A model generated the notes under the pieces. That model worked only from the letters and a program-made list of their open reading frames with translations, did no database searches and had not been told where the DNA came from. A program made the position numbers and the translations under genes. This document shows positions 8,471-18,027 of a stretch of 58,702 nucleotides of DNA, in pieces. The DNA is taken from positions 1-58,702 of the forward strand of contig NZ_BOOQ01000061.1 in the NCBI RefSeq assembly GCF_016863315.1, written 5' to 3'. The stretch is from Planotetraspora silvatica (GTDB taxonomy: Bacteria; Actinomycetota; Actinomycetes; Streptosporangiales; Streptosporangiaceae). Each line of letters begins with the position of its first letter. Position 1 is the stretch's first letter.

Positions 8471-9249
8471 GGGCGCGAGAGGCGTTTGAGCACCTCGCCG
8501 TGCAGCAGTCCGTTCGTGCAGACCATGCTGCCGGTGTCGAGGGGCATGGTGCCGTCGAGGGCGGTGCAGGTGCCGCCCGCCTCCTCGACGATGACGGTGA
8601 GCGCGGCCATGTCCCAGGGGGAGAGCTCGGGCTCGGCGGAGATGTCCACCGAGCCTTCCGCGACCATCATGTGCGACCAGAAGTCGCCGTAGCCGCGGCT
8701 GCGCCAGACCTGCCGGGTGAGGTCGAGGAAACCGTCGAGCCGGTCGTCCTTCTCCCATTCCTCCAGGTCGGAGAAGGCGAAGGAAGCGTCACCGAGGCGG
8801 CCGACCTCCGACACGCGGCAGCGGGACGCCTTGGTCAGGCTGCGCCCGGTCCACGAGCCGCCGTCCTTGGCGGCCCACCAGCGCCGGCCGAGGGCCGGGG
8901 CCGAGACGACGCCGACGACGACCTTGCCCTCTTCCATCAGCGCGATGAGGGTGGCCCACACGGGGACGCCGCGTACGTAGTTCTTCGTGCCGTCGATGGG
9001 GTCGATGACCCACGAGCGCATGCCGTATCCGGTCCGGCCGAACTCCTCGCCCACGACCGCGTCGCGTGGCCTGGCCCGCCGCAGCGTGCCGCGGATGGCC
9101 TCCTCGACGGCCCTGTCGGCGTCGCTGACCGGGGTGAGGTCGGGCTTGGTGTCGACCTTCAGGTCCACGGCCTTGAAGCGGCGCATTGTGATGTCATCGG
9201 CGGCGTCCGCCATCACATGCGCGAGTCGCAGGTCGTCGCTGTATCCCAT
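8467..9249 (-). CDS. hisN: inositol monophosphatase family, probable histidinol-phosphatase HisN
   Basis: Metal-dependent phosphatase of 260 aa. The family metal sites are present: GEEFG, WVIDPIDGTKNYVRG (DPIDGT) and SPWDMAALTVIVEEAGG. The sequence resembles actinobacterial HisN, which dephosphorylates histidinol phosphate, more than generic SuhB (RGVPVWATLIALMEEGK, YGDFWSHMMVAEG). ATG 9249 gives MGYSDDLRLAHVMAD. It is divergent from the thioesterase at 9333. Confidence 0.88.
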   Translation of the reverse strand: MGYSDDLRLAHVMADAADDITMRRFKAVDLKVDTKPDLTPVSDADRAVEEAIRGTLRRARPRDAVVGEEFGRTGYGMRSWVIDPIDGTKNYVRGVPVWATLIALMEEGKVVVGVVSAPALGRRWWAAKDGGSWTGRSLTKASRCRVSEVGRLGDASFAFSDLEEWEKDDRLDGFLDLTRQVWRSRGYGDFWSHMMVAEGSVDISAEPELSPWDMAALTVIVEEAGGTCTALDGTMPLDTGSMVCTNGLLHGEVLKRLSRP

Positions 9250-9332
9250 CACAGGCCCCAAGTTATCGTGCCGGAGGCCGCTTACATCAGGCCCGGATCG
9301 CTCCAAAACATACCCATCGGTAACATCCGATC

Positions 9333-9770
9333 ATGGACATCGCCGCATTCCTCCTCGACAGCGTCCCGTTCGCGCGCCTGCTCGGCATCACCTTCGACTC
9401 GGTCGGAACCGGCACCGCCGTGGCGCGCCTGCCCGACCGTGAGGATCTGCACAACCACGTGGGCGGCCCGCACGCCGGCGCCCTGTTCTCACTCGCGGAG
9501 TCGGCGTCGGGGGCCGCCATGTTGTCGGCGTTCGGCGACCAGCTCTCCCGGGCCGTGCCGCTGGCCACGGTGGCCGCGGTCCGCTATCTCAAGCTGGCCA
9601 AGGGCGAGGTGACGGCGTCGGCGGCCCTGCGGGCCGACCGCGGCGAGGTCGTCGCCCTGCTCGACGCGGGAGAGCGTCCGGAGTTCGACGTGACGGTCGA
9701 CATCCATGACGCGGCGGGGACCCTCGTATCCGAGGTGACCGTCTCCTGGACGCTCCGCCCCAACCGCTGA
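9333..9770 (+). CDS. hotdog-fold thioesterase (DUF4442/PaaI-like)
   Basis: Small protein of 145 aa. The hotdog core shows NHVGGPHAGALFSLAESASG, with the His/Gly-rich turn and the helix Glu typical of acyl-CoA thioesterases. The substrate is unknown. Its TGA (9768-9770) directly abuts the stop of rsgA on the other strand (9771-9773), so the two genes converge with no gap. Confidence 0.82.
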   Translation: MDIAAFLLDSVPFARLLGITFDSVGTGTAVARLPDREDLHNHVGGPHAGALFSLAESASGAAMLSAFGDQLSRAVPLATVAAVRYLKLAKGEVTASAALRADRGEVVALLDAGERPEFDVTVDIHDAAGTLVSEVTVSWTLRPNR

Positions 9771-10859
9771 TCAGTCGTCGTCGGACCCCTCGCGGCTGGC
9801 CAGCAGACGCCTGAGCGACTCCAGCCGCGCGGGGTCGCAGTGGCCGTCCGCGACGAATCGGTCCAGCGCGCAGTCGTCCCCGAGGTGGGTGCACCCCTTC
9901 GGGCAGTCGACCGCGGCCTCGTTCAGATCGGGGAAGGCGGCCAGCACGGTCTCCACGGAGACATGGGCGAGACCGAAGCTGCGGACCCCGGGCGTGTCGA
10001 TGATCCAGCCGCCCTCGGGCAGCTCCAGAGCGACCGCCGACGTGGAGGTGTGCCGTCCCCGGCCGGTCACCGCGTTGACGTGGGACACCGCGCGCCGTGC
10101 CTGCGGCACCAATGCGTTGACCAGCGTCGACTTCCCCACTCCCGAGTGCCCGACGAGCACGCTGATCCGGTCGGTCACCCGCTCGCGCAGCTCGCCGAGC
10201 GGGCTGCCCTTCTCGACCACCACGTACGGCACGCCGAGCGGCTCGTATTGGGAGACCAGCTGGTCGGGCGGGGCGAGGTCGGACTTGGTGAGGCACAACA
10301 GCGGATCGATGTCCGCGTCGAAGGCGGCGACGAGCATCCGGTCGATCATCCGGGGGCGCGGCGGCGGGTCGGCCAGGGCCGTGACGATGACGAGCTGGTC
10401 GGCGTTGGCGACGATCGGCCGCTCGATGTCGTCGGTGTCGTCGGCGCTGCGCCGCAACATCGAGTCGCGCTCCTCCACGCGCACGATCCGTGCCAGCGTG
10501 TCGGGCTGGCCCGTCACGTCGCCCACGATCGCGACGCGGTCACCGACGACGATGCCCTTGCGGCCGAGCTCCCTGGCCTTCATCGCGACGACGAGGGTCC
10601 GTTCCGCCTTGCCCGCGCGGCGAGCCGCCCCCTTCGCGGGACGCGCGGCCCGTGCGTCGCCGTTGATCCGGGGGATGCCGGGCCCGACGAGGCAGGTGTA
10701 GCGGCCGCGGTCGACGGCCACGACGAACCCTTCGACGGCCGCGTCGTGGGCAGGGCGGACCCGCGTCCGGGGCCGGGAGCCCTTGCCCGGTCTCACCCTG
10801 ACGTCGTCCTCGTCGTACTGCCGTTTTCTCAGTGCCCGCGCCCCGATCGTCTCGCGCAC
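9771..10859 (-). CDS. rsgA: ribosome small-subunit-dependent GTPase RsgA
   Basis: Circularly permuted GTPase that helps mature the 30S subunit; 362 aa. After an OB-like N-terminal domain (VVAMKARELGRKGIVVGDRV) the G motifs appear in permuted order: G4 LTKSD, G1 GHSGVGKSTLVN, G3 DTPGVRSFG. A C-terminal Cys/His zinc knuckle follows (DCPKGCTHLGDDCAL). The first about 50 residues are basic. It starts with GTG 43 bp after aroA, in the same direction. Confidence 0.96.
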   Translation of the reverse strand: MRETIGARALRKRQYDEDDVRVRPGKGSRPRTRVRPAHDAAVEGFVVAVDRGRYTCLVGPGIPRINGDARAARPAKGAARRAGKAERTLVVAMKARELGRKGIVVGDRVAIVGDVTGQPDTLARIVRVEERDSMLRRSADDTDDIERPIVANADQLVIVTALADPPPRPRMIDRMLVAAFDADIDPLLCLTKSDLAPPDQLVSQYEPLGVPYVVVEKGSPLGELRERVTDRISVLVGHSGVGKSTLVNALVPQARRAVSHVNAVTGRGRHTSTSAVALELPEGGWIIDTPGVRSFGLAHVSVETVLAAFPDLNEAAVDCPKGCTHLGDDCALDRFVADGHCDPARLESLRRLLASREGSDDD

Positions 10860-10902
10860 CCGTGAGCACCGCTCACGGGGCCGCTCATCGGACGAGGCCC
10901 TC

Positions 10903-12207
10903 TCATCGCGGGCCGCCCAGCATGGCGGCCCACATGTCCGGGAACTCCGGGAGGGTCTTCGCCGTGGTCGCGATGTTCTCCACCTGGACGCCGGGCACGG
11001 CCAGCCCGATCACGGCGCCGGCCGTCGCCATGCGGTGGTCGTCGTAGGAGTGGAAGACCCCGCCGGACAGCGGCCTGGGGTGGATCTCCAGCCCGTCGTC
11101 GGTCTCGCGGGCGTCGCCCCCGAGGCGGTTGATCTCCGTGGCGAGCGCGGTGATGCGGTCGGTCTCGTGGCCGCGGATGTGGGCCACGCCGCTGATGCGG
11201 GACGGTCCGTCGGCGAGGGCGGCCAGCGCGGCGATGGTCGGCGTCAGCTCGCTCACCTCGTGCAGGTCGGCCTCGATGCCCCGCACCTGTCCGGAGCCCG
11301 TCAGCTGGAGGCCCTCGGGGACCCTGGTCACCGTCGCGCCCATCCGCTCGAGCAGGTGGCGGAGCTGGTCGCCGCCCTGCGTGGTCTTCTCCGGCCAGCC
11401 GGGGACGACGACCGTGCCGCCGGTGACGAGCGCCCCGGCGAGGAACGGCGCCGCGTTGGACAGGTCGGGTTCGACGTCGACGTCCCGCGCCCTGATCGGG
11501 CCGGGTTCCACCCGCCACACGTCGGCTCCGGAGTCGTCGACCTCCACACCGGCCTGCCGGAGCATGTGGACGGTCATCTCGATGTGGGGCATCGACGGGA
11601 CCGGGGGCCCGCTGTGCCGTACGGTCACGCCCTGGTCGAAGCGGGCGCCCGCCAGGAGCAGGCCCGACACCATCTGGGAGGAGACCGAGGCGTCGAGGAC
11701 CACCTCCCCGCCGGAGATGGGCCCGCGGACGGTGAACGGCAGGGCGTCATTGTCGACGGACGCGCCCAGCGCGCGGAGGGCCCCCAGGATCGGGCCCATG
11801 GGCCGCTTGCGGGCGGCCGGGTCGCCGTCGAAGAGCACCGGGCCGTCGGCGAGCGCGGCCACCGCGGGCACGAACCGCATGACCGTCCCGGCCAGGCCGA
11901 CGTCGATCGAAACGCCGCCCCTGATCGGCCTCGGGGTGATCGCCCAGTCCACACTGGAGGCGCTCTCCTCGGAGGACGTCATCTCCGCACCCAGCGACCG
12001 CAGGGCGGCCACCATCAGATCGGCGTCGCGGCTGCGCAGGGCCAGCCGTACGCGACTGGGGGCGTCGGCCAGCGCGGCGAGCAGCAGCGCACGGTTGGTC
12101 ACCGACTTGGATCCGGGCAGGCGGACGGTCGCGCGGACCGGATCGGTCGCGACCGGGGCCGCCCAGAGCGCCTCAGGGCCCTTGGATGCGGAGTGCGGTG
12201 TGGCCAT
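10903..12207 (-). CDS. aroA: 5-enolpyruvylshikimate-3-phosphate synthase
   Basis: Shikimate-pathway enzyme joining PEP to shikimate-3-phosphate; 434 aa. Visible motifs are [18 protein letters not shown] (substrate-binding Lys/Ser), [15 protein letters not shown], the Arg/Lys-containing [11 protein letters not shown], and the C-terminal [16 protein letters not shown]. It is the first gene of the aroA-rsgA pair and is divergent from the SRAP gene (74-bp gap). Confidence 0.97.
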   Translation of the reverse strand: MATPHSASKGPEALWAAPVATDPVRATVRLPGSKSVTNRALLLAALADAPSRVRLALRSRDADLMVAALRSLGAEMTSSEESASSVDWAITPRPIRGGVSIDVGLAGTVMRFVPAVAALADGPVLFDGDPAARKRPMGPILGALRALGASVDNDALPFTVRGPISGGEVVLDASVSSQMVSGLLLAGARFDQGVTVRHSGPPVPSMPHIEMTVHMLRQAGVEVDDSGADVWRVEPGPIRARDVDVEPDLSNAAPFLAGALVTGGTVVVPGWPEKTTQGGDQLRHLLERMGATVTRVPEGLQLTGSGQVRGIEADLHEVSELTPTIAALAALADGPSRISGVAHIRGHETDRITALATEINRLGGDARETDDGLEIHPRPLSGGVFHSYDDHRMATAGAVIGLAVPGVQVENIATTAKTLPEFPDMWAAMLGGPR

Positions 12208-12281
12208 GCCAGAAGCCTATCGTCGTGCCCCCCTGAGCCCGTACGGCGCGCGCGTGCGGGAGAAATGGCAATCTGGAGGGC

Positions 12282-13052
12282 ATGTGCGGGAGATACGCGT
12301 CGGCGCGCAAGAAGCATGACCTTCTCGAGGAGTTCGAGGTCGAGCTCGACGGCGCCCCCGACCAGGAGCTCGGGCCCGACTACAACGTGGCTCCCACCAA
12401 GGAGGTCTACGCGGTCATGAGCCGCGTCCCCAGGGTCGAGGGCGAGAAGACGTCGGGCCGGCCGGTGCGGCAGTTGCGCGTCGTCCGCTGGGGACTGGTC
12501 CCGAGCTGGGCGAAGGATCCGTCGATCGGCTCGCGGATGATCAACGCGCGGATCGAGACCGTGGGAGAGAAGCCCGCGTTCCGCAAGGCTTTCGCGTCGA
12601 GGCGGTGCCTCCTGCCCGCGGACGGCTATTTCGAGTGGATGCCGACGGAGGACAAGAAGAAGCAGCCCTATTTCATCCATCCCGCGGACGGCGGCGTGCT
12701 CGCGATGGCGGGGCTGTACGAGTTCTGGAAGGACCCCGGGCGGGCGGACGACGATCCGCTGAAATGGCTGTGCACGTGCACGGTGATCACCACGTCGGCC
12801 GAGGACGAGCTGGGCCGCATTCACGACCGCATGCCGATGATGGTCGAGCGTGATCGCTGGGCGGAATGGCTCGACCCCCGGCTGGCGGACCCCGCGAAAC
12901 TGCTGGTCCCCGCCAGTCCCGACAGGCTCGAGGCGTATCCGGTCTCCACCGATGTGAACAACGTGCGCAACAACGGCCCGGCATTGGTCCAGCCGGCGGA
13001 GCCGATCGGCAAGGAATCGGGAAACGACGATGATGCCGGCGCGCTTTTCTAG
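12282..13052 (+). CDS. SOS response-associated peptidase (SRAP/YedK/HMCES family)
   Basis: 256-aa SRAP protein. Cys2 right after the initiator (MCGRYA) is the residue that forms a thiazolidine crosslink with abasic sites in single-stranded DNA. The motifs NVAPTKEV, MINARIETV, LLPADGYFEW (active-site Glu) and IHDRMPMMV are all present. The family shields abasic sites at replication forks. It is divergent from aroA, the same partner as the mycobacterial homologue Rv3226c. Confidence 0.93.
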   Translation: MCGRYASARKKHDLLEEFEVELDGAPDQELGPDYNVAPTKEVYAVMSRVPRVEGEKTSGRPVRQLRVVRWGLVPSWAKDPSIGSRMINARIETVGEKPAFRKAFASRRCLLPADGYFEWMPTEDKKKQPYFIHPADGGVLAMAGLYEFWKDPGRADDDPLKWLCTCTVITTSAEDELGRIHDRMPMMVERDRWAEWLDPRLADPAKLLVPASPDRLEAYPVSTDVNNVRNNGPALVQPAEPIGKESGNDDDAGALF

Positions 13053-13189
13053 AAATCCATTGGTGTAAGTCGGACGCCGAACGGGCATCCGGTAACGAAA
13101 GCGGTTCACCACGCCGTAATAAATGCCGACCTGTCGGGAGACCGGGGCTCCTCGGCGGGTGTTCCCCACGCTCCCGGAGGTGCGGATTC

Positions 13190-13522
13190 GTGGATGTCGC
13201 GACCGCGCGTATGCGCTTGGAAGTCATGCTCGAAGAGCTCGATCGTTCGATCAGGGTGTTGAAGGGCGACCCGGTCGCCGTGCCGGAACGATCGGCCGCC
13301 GACGCGGGGGCCGATCTCACCGACGCCGACCATACGCGAGCCATGCTGGACGTCGCGTCGCGGCAGCGCAAGGAGGTCCAGGACGCCCTGGTCCGGCTCG
13401 ACCAGGGCGGTTACGGGCGGTGCGTGGACTGCGCCGCCCCCGTCCCCGAGGGCAGGCTGGAGGCACGGCCTGAGGCGGCCCGCTGCGTCCAGTGCCAGTC
13501 GAAGCGGGAGCGCCGCCGCTAG
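13190..13522 (+). CDS. TraR/DksA-type zinc finger protein
   Basis: Small protein of 110 aa: a helical N-terminal half and a C-terminal four-cysteine finger (CVDCAAPVPEGRLEARP then CVQC), as in DksA/TraR proteins that act in the RNA polymerase secondary channel or on other partners. The GTG start at 13190 has GGAGG nine bases upstream. Its last 4 bases overlap the convergent methyltransferase gene. Confidence 0.88.
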   Translation: MDVATARMRLEVMLEELDRSIRVLKGDPVAVPERSAADAGADLTDADHTRAMLDVASRQRKEVQDALVRLDQGGYGRCVDCAAPVPEGRLEARPEAARCVQCQSKRERRR

Positions 13523-14280
13523 CTCGGAGCCGGGCCTGCCGGGAGCGGCTTGCGCGCGCTGGCCACCAGGTGGATGCCGACGGTGTCGTCGTCGTCCGGC
13601 CGGCTCGCGAGTTCGGTGCGGACCAGCCACGCGAGCGACCGGCCTCCCGAGCCGAGGACGCGGTCGACCATGGAGGGGGACAGGACCGTCCTCGGGCGGA
13701 TCCACTCCACCTCGAGGCCGGCCCCGGTGATCAGTTCGCGGACCTGCGCGCTGGTGAAGCATCGAGTGATGCTTCCGTCGGGCCAGGGGATGAGCATGAC
13801 CTCGCCGGTCTGGCACAGATGGGCCCAGTAGTTCTGCTCGGCGAGGATCGCCATGCCCAGCACGAGCGAGTCGACGCACAGCAGGACGCGGCCGCCGGGC
13901 TTCAGCACGCGGGCCATGTCGTCGAGCACCGACTCGGCCATGAGGTCGACCGACAACACGCGCTCCTCGGCGATCACCGCGTCGACGCACCCGTCGGGGA
14001 GGAATGAGAGGTCGTCGGCGCGGACCTTCTTGGTGAGGTCGGAGGCGTCTCTCAGCCACGGTTCGACCGGTCTGCGGAAGTCCATCACCTCGATGACCCG
14101 GTGGCCGGCGCGGGCGGCCTGGGCCGGCCACCGGCCCCGGCCTCCGGAGAGGTCGACCAGCAGCGACGGTTCGCCGGGCAGCCACTGACGCAGCTGCTCG
14201 GCGACGACCGCGTGGTAAAAGGTCCAATACGGCCCGAGCGTGCCCGAGCCATTGAGTTCGTTGGCCGGAATAGGCAGCAC
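13519..14280 (-). CDS. class I SAM-dependent methyltransferase
   Basis: 253-aa protein with a Rossmann-type SAM fold: [20 protein letters not shown] (motif I), then [14 protein letters not shown], and [16 protein letters not shown] (post-motif region). The substrate is unknown. The C-terminal end is Pro-rich. It is divergent from sigR and shares the 14281-14493 region with it. Confidence 0.82.
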   Translation of the reverse strand: MLPIPANELNGSGTLGPYWTFYHAVVAEQLRQWLPGEPSLLVDLSGGRGRWPAQAARAGHRVIEVMDFRRPVEPWLRDASDLTKKVRADDLSFLPDGCVDAVIAEERVLSVDLMAESVLDDMARVLKPGGRVLLCVDSLVLGMAILAEQNYWAHLCQTGEVMLIPWPDGSITRCFTSAQVRELITGAGLEVEWIRPRTVLSPSMVDRVLGSGGRSLAWLVRTELASRPDDDDTVGIHLVASARKPLPAGPAPS

Positions 14281-14369
14281 GAGCAGCTCCTGGACGTCGA
14301 ATTTCCGGGCTACCAGCCGGTACGTATGTATTTCCCCTTGCGGAGGCGTTCATCACCTCAAACCGCACC

Positions 14370-14396
14370 GGGAACAGACTCTACGCCCGACCTGTT
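14370..14396 (+). promoter_or_regulatory. SigR/SigH-type promoter of sigR
   Basis: GGGAAC (14370-14375), an 18-base spacer and GTT (14394-14396) match the SigR/SigH consensus (GGAAT or GGAAC, N17-19, GTT). It lies upstream of sigR itself, implying positive autoregulation in thiol-oxidative stress as known in Streptomyces and Mycobacterium. The predicted transcription start falls within a few bases of GTG 14401 and ATG 14407, both in frame with sigR. Confidence 0.72.
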
Positions 14397-14493
14397 ACAG
14401 GTGGGCATGAACACGTTGGTGCTGCCGGAAGCCCCCGGCAGGGGCGCCGCTACCAGGCCGGTATTCTCGGCTGGGTACGGTGTTCTGAAGGGG

Positions 14494-15135
14494 GTGGGTC
14501 CGGTCTCCAAGACAGCTGAGGAGACTCTGGGGCAGCGCAGTGAGCGGTTCGAGCGCGACGTCATGCCGTATCTCGACCAGCTCTACTCCGCCGCGCTCCG
14601 GATGACTCGCAACCCAGCGGATGCGGAAGACCTCCTGCAGGAGACCTTCGCCAAGGCTTTCGCCTCCTTCCACCAGTTCCAAGAGGGCACGAACCTCAAG
14701 GCCTGGCTCTACCGCATCCTGACCAACACCTTCATCAACAGCTATCGCAAGAAGCAGCGCGAGCCCAAGCAGTCCGGCACCGAGGAGATCGAGGACTGGC
14801 AGCTCGCCCGGGCCGAGTCGCACACGTCCAGCGGTCTGAAGTCCGCCGAGATCGAGGCGCTCGAGCACCTGCCCGACAGCGACGTGAAGGACGCACTGGC
14901 GGCTCTTCCCGAGGAGTTCCGCATCGCGGTCTATCTGGCCGACGTCGAGGGCTTCCCGTACAAGGAGATCGCCGACATCATGGGCACGCCGATCGGCACC
15001 GTGATGTCCCGCCTGCATCGTGGCCGCCGCCAGCTGCGGACGCTGCTGCAGGACTACGCACGTGACCGCGGGCTCGCGCGGTCAGACTCCCGCAGCGGGG
15101 GCGACGACGACTCTGTTGGCCAGGAGGGGCGATGA
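14494..15135 (+). CDS. sigR: thiol-stress ECF sigma factor SigR
   Basis: ECF sigma factor of 213 aa, very close to Streptomyces SigR and mycobacterial SigH. Region 2 shows [20 protein letters not shown] and [20 protein letters not shown]; region 4 shows [18 protein letters not shown] and [13 protein letters not shown]. It should drive thioredoxin and mycothiol genes when RsrA is oxidised. GTG 14494 (GPVSKT) matches the conserved SigR start, although AAGGGG is very close to it. The frame stays open upstream, so an extended product from ATG 14407 (+29 residues) is possible. It overlaps rsrA by 4 bp. Confidence 0.95.
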   Translation: MGPVSKTAEETLGQRSERFERDVMPYLDQLYSAALRMTRNPADAEDLLQETFAKAFASFHQFQEGTNLKAWLYRILTNTFINSYRKKQREPKQSGTEEIEDWQLARAESHTSSGLKSAEIEALEHLPDSDVKDALAALPEEFRIAVYLADVEGFPYKEIADIMGTPIGTVMSRLHRGRRQLRTLLQDYARDRGLARSDSRSGGDDDSVGQEGR

Positions 15136-15398
15136 GCTGCGGGAACCACCACGAGACCCCGTGTACTGACGTTCTCGACCGGCTCTACAGCTACCTCGAC
15201 GGCGAGCTGGACGAGCACGGTTGCGCCGACATCAGGCAGCACCTCGACGAGTGCCACTCGTGCCTCGACGAGTACGGCCTGGAGAAGGTGGTCAAGCAGC
15301 TCGTCGCCAAGCACTGCGGCTGCGACCCCGTGCCCGACGACCTGCGGGCGAAGGTCATGGGCCGGATCGAACAGGTGCGCGCCCAGCTCGCCGATTAG
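15132..15398 (+). CDS. rsrA: zinc-binding anti-sigma factor RsrA
   Basis: Redox-sensing anti-sigma factor of 88 aa. It has the ZAS signature H37-x3-C41-x2-C44, plus C3, H7 and C11 at the same positions as Streptomyces RsrA, and C62 and C64 in the C-terminal part (CGC). Zinc-bound reduced RsrA holds SigR; disulphide formation releases it. The ATGA overlap with sigR keeps the pair at matched levels. Confidence 0.96.
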   Translation: MSCGNHHETPCTDVLDRLYSYLDGELDEHGCADIRQHLDECHSCLDEYGLEKVVKQLVAKHCGCDPVPDDLRAKVMGRIEQVRAQLAD

Positions 15399-15431
15399 GA
15401 TCTCCCCCCGGAGCTTCGGGAGGGCGGCGGC

Positions 15432-16343
15432 ATGCGGGTACTGGTCACGGGCGGAGCCGGTTTCATCGGGTCCAATCTGGTCGATCGGCTGGTGCGGGAC
15501 GGGCACGAGGTGACGGTGCTGGACGATCTGTCGTCCGGAGGCAACCGGAACCCCGAGGCGCGGCTGCATGTGATGGACGTGCGCGACCCCGCCATCGGCC
15601 CGGTGATCGAGGGCCTGCGGCCGGAGGTGGTCTGCCATCTGGCCGCGCAGATCAGCGTCAGGAGGAGCGTCGCCGATCCCGCCCTCGACGCCCGGCTGAA
15701 CGTCGAGGGCACGGTCAACGTGCTCGAGGCGGCTCGGCGCGCGGGCGCGCGCAAGGTCGTCTACGCCTCCTCGGTGGCCGTGTACGGGCGGCCCCGGGTC
15801 ATCCCCGTCCCGGCGGACGCCGCCACCGATCCGCGTTCGCCGTACGCCGCGTCGAAACTCAGCGGCGAGATCTACCTGTCCGCCTACCTCGGGCTGCACG
15901 GCCTGGAGTACACCACGTTGGTGCTGTCCAACGTGTACGGCCCGCGCCAGTCGCCGGAAGGCGAGGCGGGCGTCGTCTCGATCTTCACGGACGCCCTGTT
16001 GTCGGGCAGGCGCACGGTCGTGTACGGCGACGGCTCCCAGACGCGCGACTACGTCTTCGTCGACGACGTGGTGGACGGCTTCGCCCGTGCGTGCGGGCCT
16101 GAGGGGAACGGCCGCCGGTTCAATCTCGGGACGGGCGTGCAGACGACCGACCGGCGGCTGCACACGCTCGTCGCCGCCGCGGCCGGTGCCCCCGACGAGC
16201 CGGCGTTCGAGCCGCCCCGGCTGGGCGATCTCCCCGCCATGGCCGTCGACCCGGCCCCCGCCTTCGAGGGACTCGGATGGCGGCCGGCGCACGATCTCGC
16301 CGCCGGGCTGAAGGCAACCGTCGCCTGGGCCACGAGTGCGTGA
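15432..16343 (+). CDS. NAD-dependent epimerase/dehydratase (UDP-glucose 4-epimerase-like)
   Basis: Extended SDR of 303 aa acting on nucleotide sugars. The NAD-binding GGAGFIGSNLVDRL is followed by a Ser before VAVYGRP and the catalytic YAASK (YxxxK). The C-terminal sugar-binding part includes VYGDGSQTRDYVFVDDVVDGF and RRFNLGTG. The exact substrate cannot be set. It starts 33 bp after rsrA and may be read from the same transcript. Confidence 0.88.
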   Translation: MRVLVTGGAGFIGSNLVDRLVRDGHEVTVLDDLSSGGNRNPEARLHVMDVRDPAIGPVIEGLRPEVVCHLAAQISVRRSVADPALDARLNVEGTVNVLEAARRAGARKVVYASSVAVYGRPRVIPVPADAATDPRSPYAASKLSGEIYLSAYLGLHGLEYTTLVLSNVYGPRQSPEGEAGVVSIFTDALLSGRRTVVYGDGSQTRDYVFVDDVVDGFARACGPEGNGRRFNLGTGVQTTDRRLHTLVAAAAGAPDEPAFEPPRLGDLPAMAVDPAPAFEGLGWRPAHDLAAGLKATVAWATSA

Positions 16344-16492
16344 GCTATGTGGGTCGATTCCCGCGCGATAAATCGGGATAATTCAACACAGCGTGATGGC
16401 TTGATTACGTTTTGGCCGCGAAGCCCCGACATCCCCGATCTCCGGTGTCGCGTTCTGTAGCCTGAGTGGCGAATCGATGTGGAGGCGGCACC

Positions 16493-16609
16493 ATGCTTGG
16501 GAAGACCATCGTCCGGCTATTGGCGGCAATGACGCTGCTGACCCCAGTGGTCGTGCTCGTCGGCACTATCGGCACCGTCGCGGGGACCCCGGGGATCTCC
16601 TGGACGTAG
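16493..16609 (+). CDS. 38-aa hydrophobic peptide
   Basis: Read directly from the DNA: ATG 16493, TAG 16607-16609, with GGAGG seven bases before the ATG. The peptide begins MLGKTIVRLLAAMTLL and continues with a Val/Leu/Gly-rich stretch, enough for one membrane segment or a signal peptide, then a short polar end. It lies in the 331-bp gap between the epimerase and the HD-GYP gene, 65 bp before the latter. The good ribosome site and codon bias support it. No function is known. Confidence 0.6.
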   Translation: MLGKTIVRLLAAMTLLTPVVVLVGTIGTVAGTPGISWT

Positions 16610-16674
16610 TTCCTGCCTGTGGATCCACTTCCTGCTCGTCTGATCCATAGGCTTCTCTCACCCGAGGTGGCGTC

Positions 16675-18027
16675 ATGCGGGAACTACCGTGGCCTGCCAG
16701 GATCTATTTCGTCGCGATCATCGGGGCCGCGGTCTACCTGCTCGCGCACTGCATCCTCGCGCCAGAGTGGACGGCGGACATCCACTGGCCGACGCTCCTC
16801 GTGCTCGGGCTGCTGTTCCTGGTCTGCGAGTCCGTTCCGACGTTGCTCAACGTGCCGCAGGCCGCCGTTTCCGTCAGTTACTCCGCCGCCCTGGCGGCCG
16901 TGGTCCTCGTCGGGGCCGAGGGCGCGGCGCTCGTCGGCCTGATGGCCGTCCTGAGCGTGCGTCCCGGCCTCGCCGTCGTCAAGCGCCTGTTCAACGGCGC
17001 GCAATTCGTGATCTGCGGATACGCGGCCGGCCGGGCGTTCGAGCTCGCGGGCGGCGTGCCGGGCCTGCCGAAGATCACCGACTTCCCGGGCATCCTCGTC
17101 CCGTACGGCGCGGCCACCGCGGCCTTCGTCGCGATCAACGTCGCGCTGACCGCGATGATCCTGCTGCTGGTGGGGGGACTGGGCAGGCACCAGGTCGCGT
17201 TGCGCGGCATGATCCAGTTCCTCGGGTCCTACGTGGGATACGCCACCTTCGGCCTGCTGATCGCCGGGCTGTGGGCCACGGTGGAGTCGATCTCGACGGT
17301 GCTCGTCCTGCTGCCCCTGTTCGTCGCCCGCTGGGCGCTCGGCCACTACCACGCCGAACAGCGCTCCTATGACGCGACGATCGCGGCCCTGTGCCAGGCG
17401 GTGGAGACCAAGGACTACTACACCCGGGGCCACTGCACCCGTGTCTCGGCCGCCTCCGGCATGATCGCCGAGGAGATCGGGATGGGGGCCGAGCGCCTCC
17501 AGGCCATCCGCTACGCCGGGATGTTGCACGACGTGGGCAAGCTGGGCGTGCCGACGAAGGTCCTGCAGAAGGACGGAGACCTCACGGAGGAGGAGTACGC
17601 CGCCATCCAGCTGCATCCCATGCGCGGCCTGGAGATCGTGCGCGGGATCGACTTCCTGGACGAGGCGTTCGCCGGAATCATGCACCACCACGAGCGGGTC
17701 GACGGGAAGGGCTATCCGATGGGCCTGGCCGGGCCGGAGATCCCGGAGTTCGCCCGGATCATCGCGGTGGCGGACGCGTTCGACTCGATGACCTCCGACC
17801 GGGCCTACCGCAAGGCGAAGCCGATCGACGTCGCCGTGGGCGAGCTGCTCAAGAACGCGGGAACGCAGTTCGACCCGATCATGGTCAGCACGTTCATCAA
17901 GGCGTTGAGCAGGGACGGCTGGAATCCGCCGCAGACCGCGCCGGCCCCGTCCGACGACGTGGTCGAGACGACCGCCAAGGATCACGACGACCCGACGATG
18001 CCCATCCAGGTGGTGTCGGAGCGGTGA
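16675..18027 (+). CDS. membrane HD-GYP domain protein
   Basis: 450-aa protein. Residues about 5-225 form seven or eight hydrophobic segments, a membrane sensor region. The C-terminal part is a canonical HD-GYP phosphohydrolase: GHCTRVSAASG, the catalytic LHDVGKLGVP, the LHPMRG helix, and HHHERVDGKGYPMGL (HHExxDGxGYP). Such domains usually hydrolyse cyclic di-GMP or related signals. The last 70 residues are polar. It overlaps the next, related HD gene by 4 bp (GTGA), so the pair forms one unit. Confidence 0.9.
   Translation: MRELPWPARIYFVAIIGAAVYLLAHCILAPEWTADIHWPTLLVLGLLFLVCESVPTLLNVPQAAVSVSYSAALAAVVLVGAEGAALVGLMAVLSVRPGLAVVKRLFNGAQFVICGYAAGRAFELAGGVPGLPKITDFPGILVPYGAATAAFVAINVALTAMILLLVGGLGRHQVALRGMIQFLGSYVGYATFGLLIAGLWATVESISTVLVLLPLFVARWALGHYHAEQRSYDATIAALCQAVETKDYYTRGHCTRVSAASGMIAEEIGMGAERLQAIRYAGMLHDVGKLGVPTKVLQKDGDLTEEEYAAIQLHPMRGLEIVRGIDFLDEAFAGIMHHHERVDGKGYPMGLAGPEIPEFARIIAVADAFDSMTSDRAYRKAKPIDVAVGELLKNAGTQFDPIMVSTFIKALSRDGWNPPQTAPAPSDDVVETTAKDHDDPTMPIQVVSER

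Noticed and set aside
10783-12420. 545-codon plus-strand frame across rsgA and aroA
   Set aside because: Antisense to two certain genes, with low-complexity content.
14326-14406. Still longer SigR start at ATG 14326 (56 extra residues)
   Set aside because: It lies upstream of the predicted SigR promoter, so the stress transcript could not encode it; only an upstream promoter would allow it.
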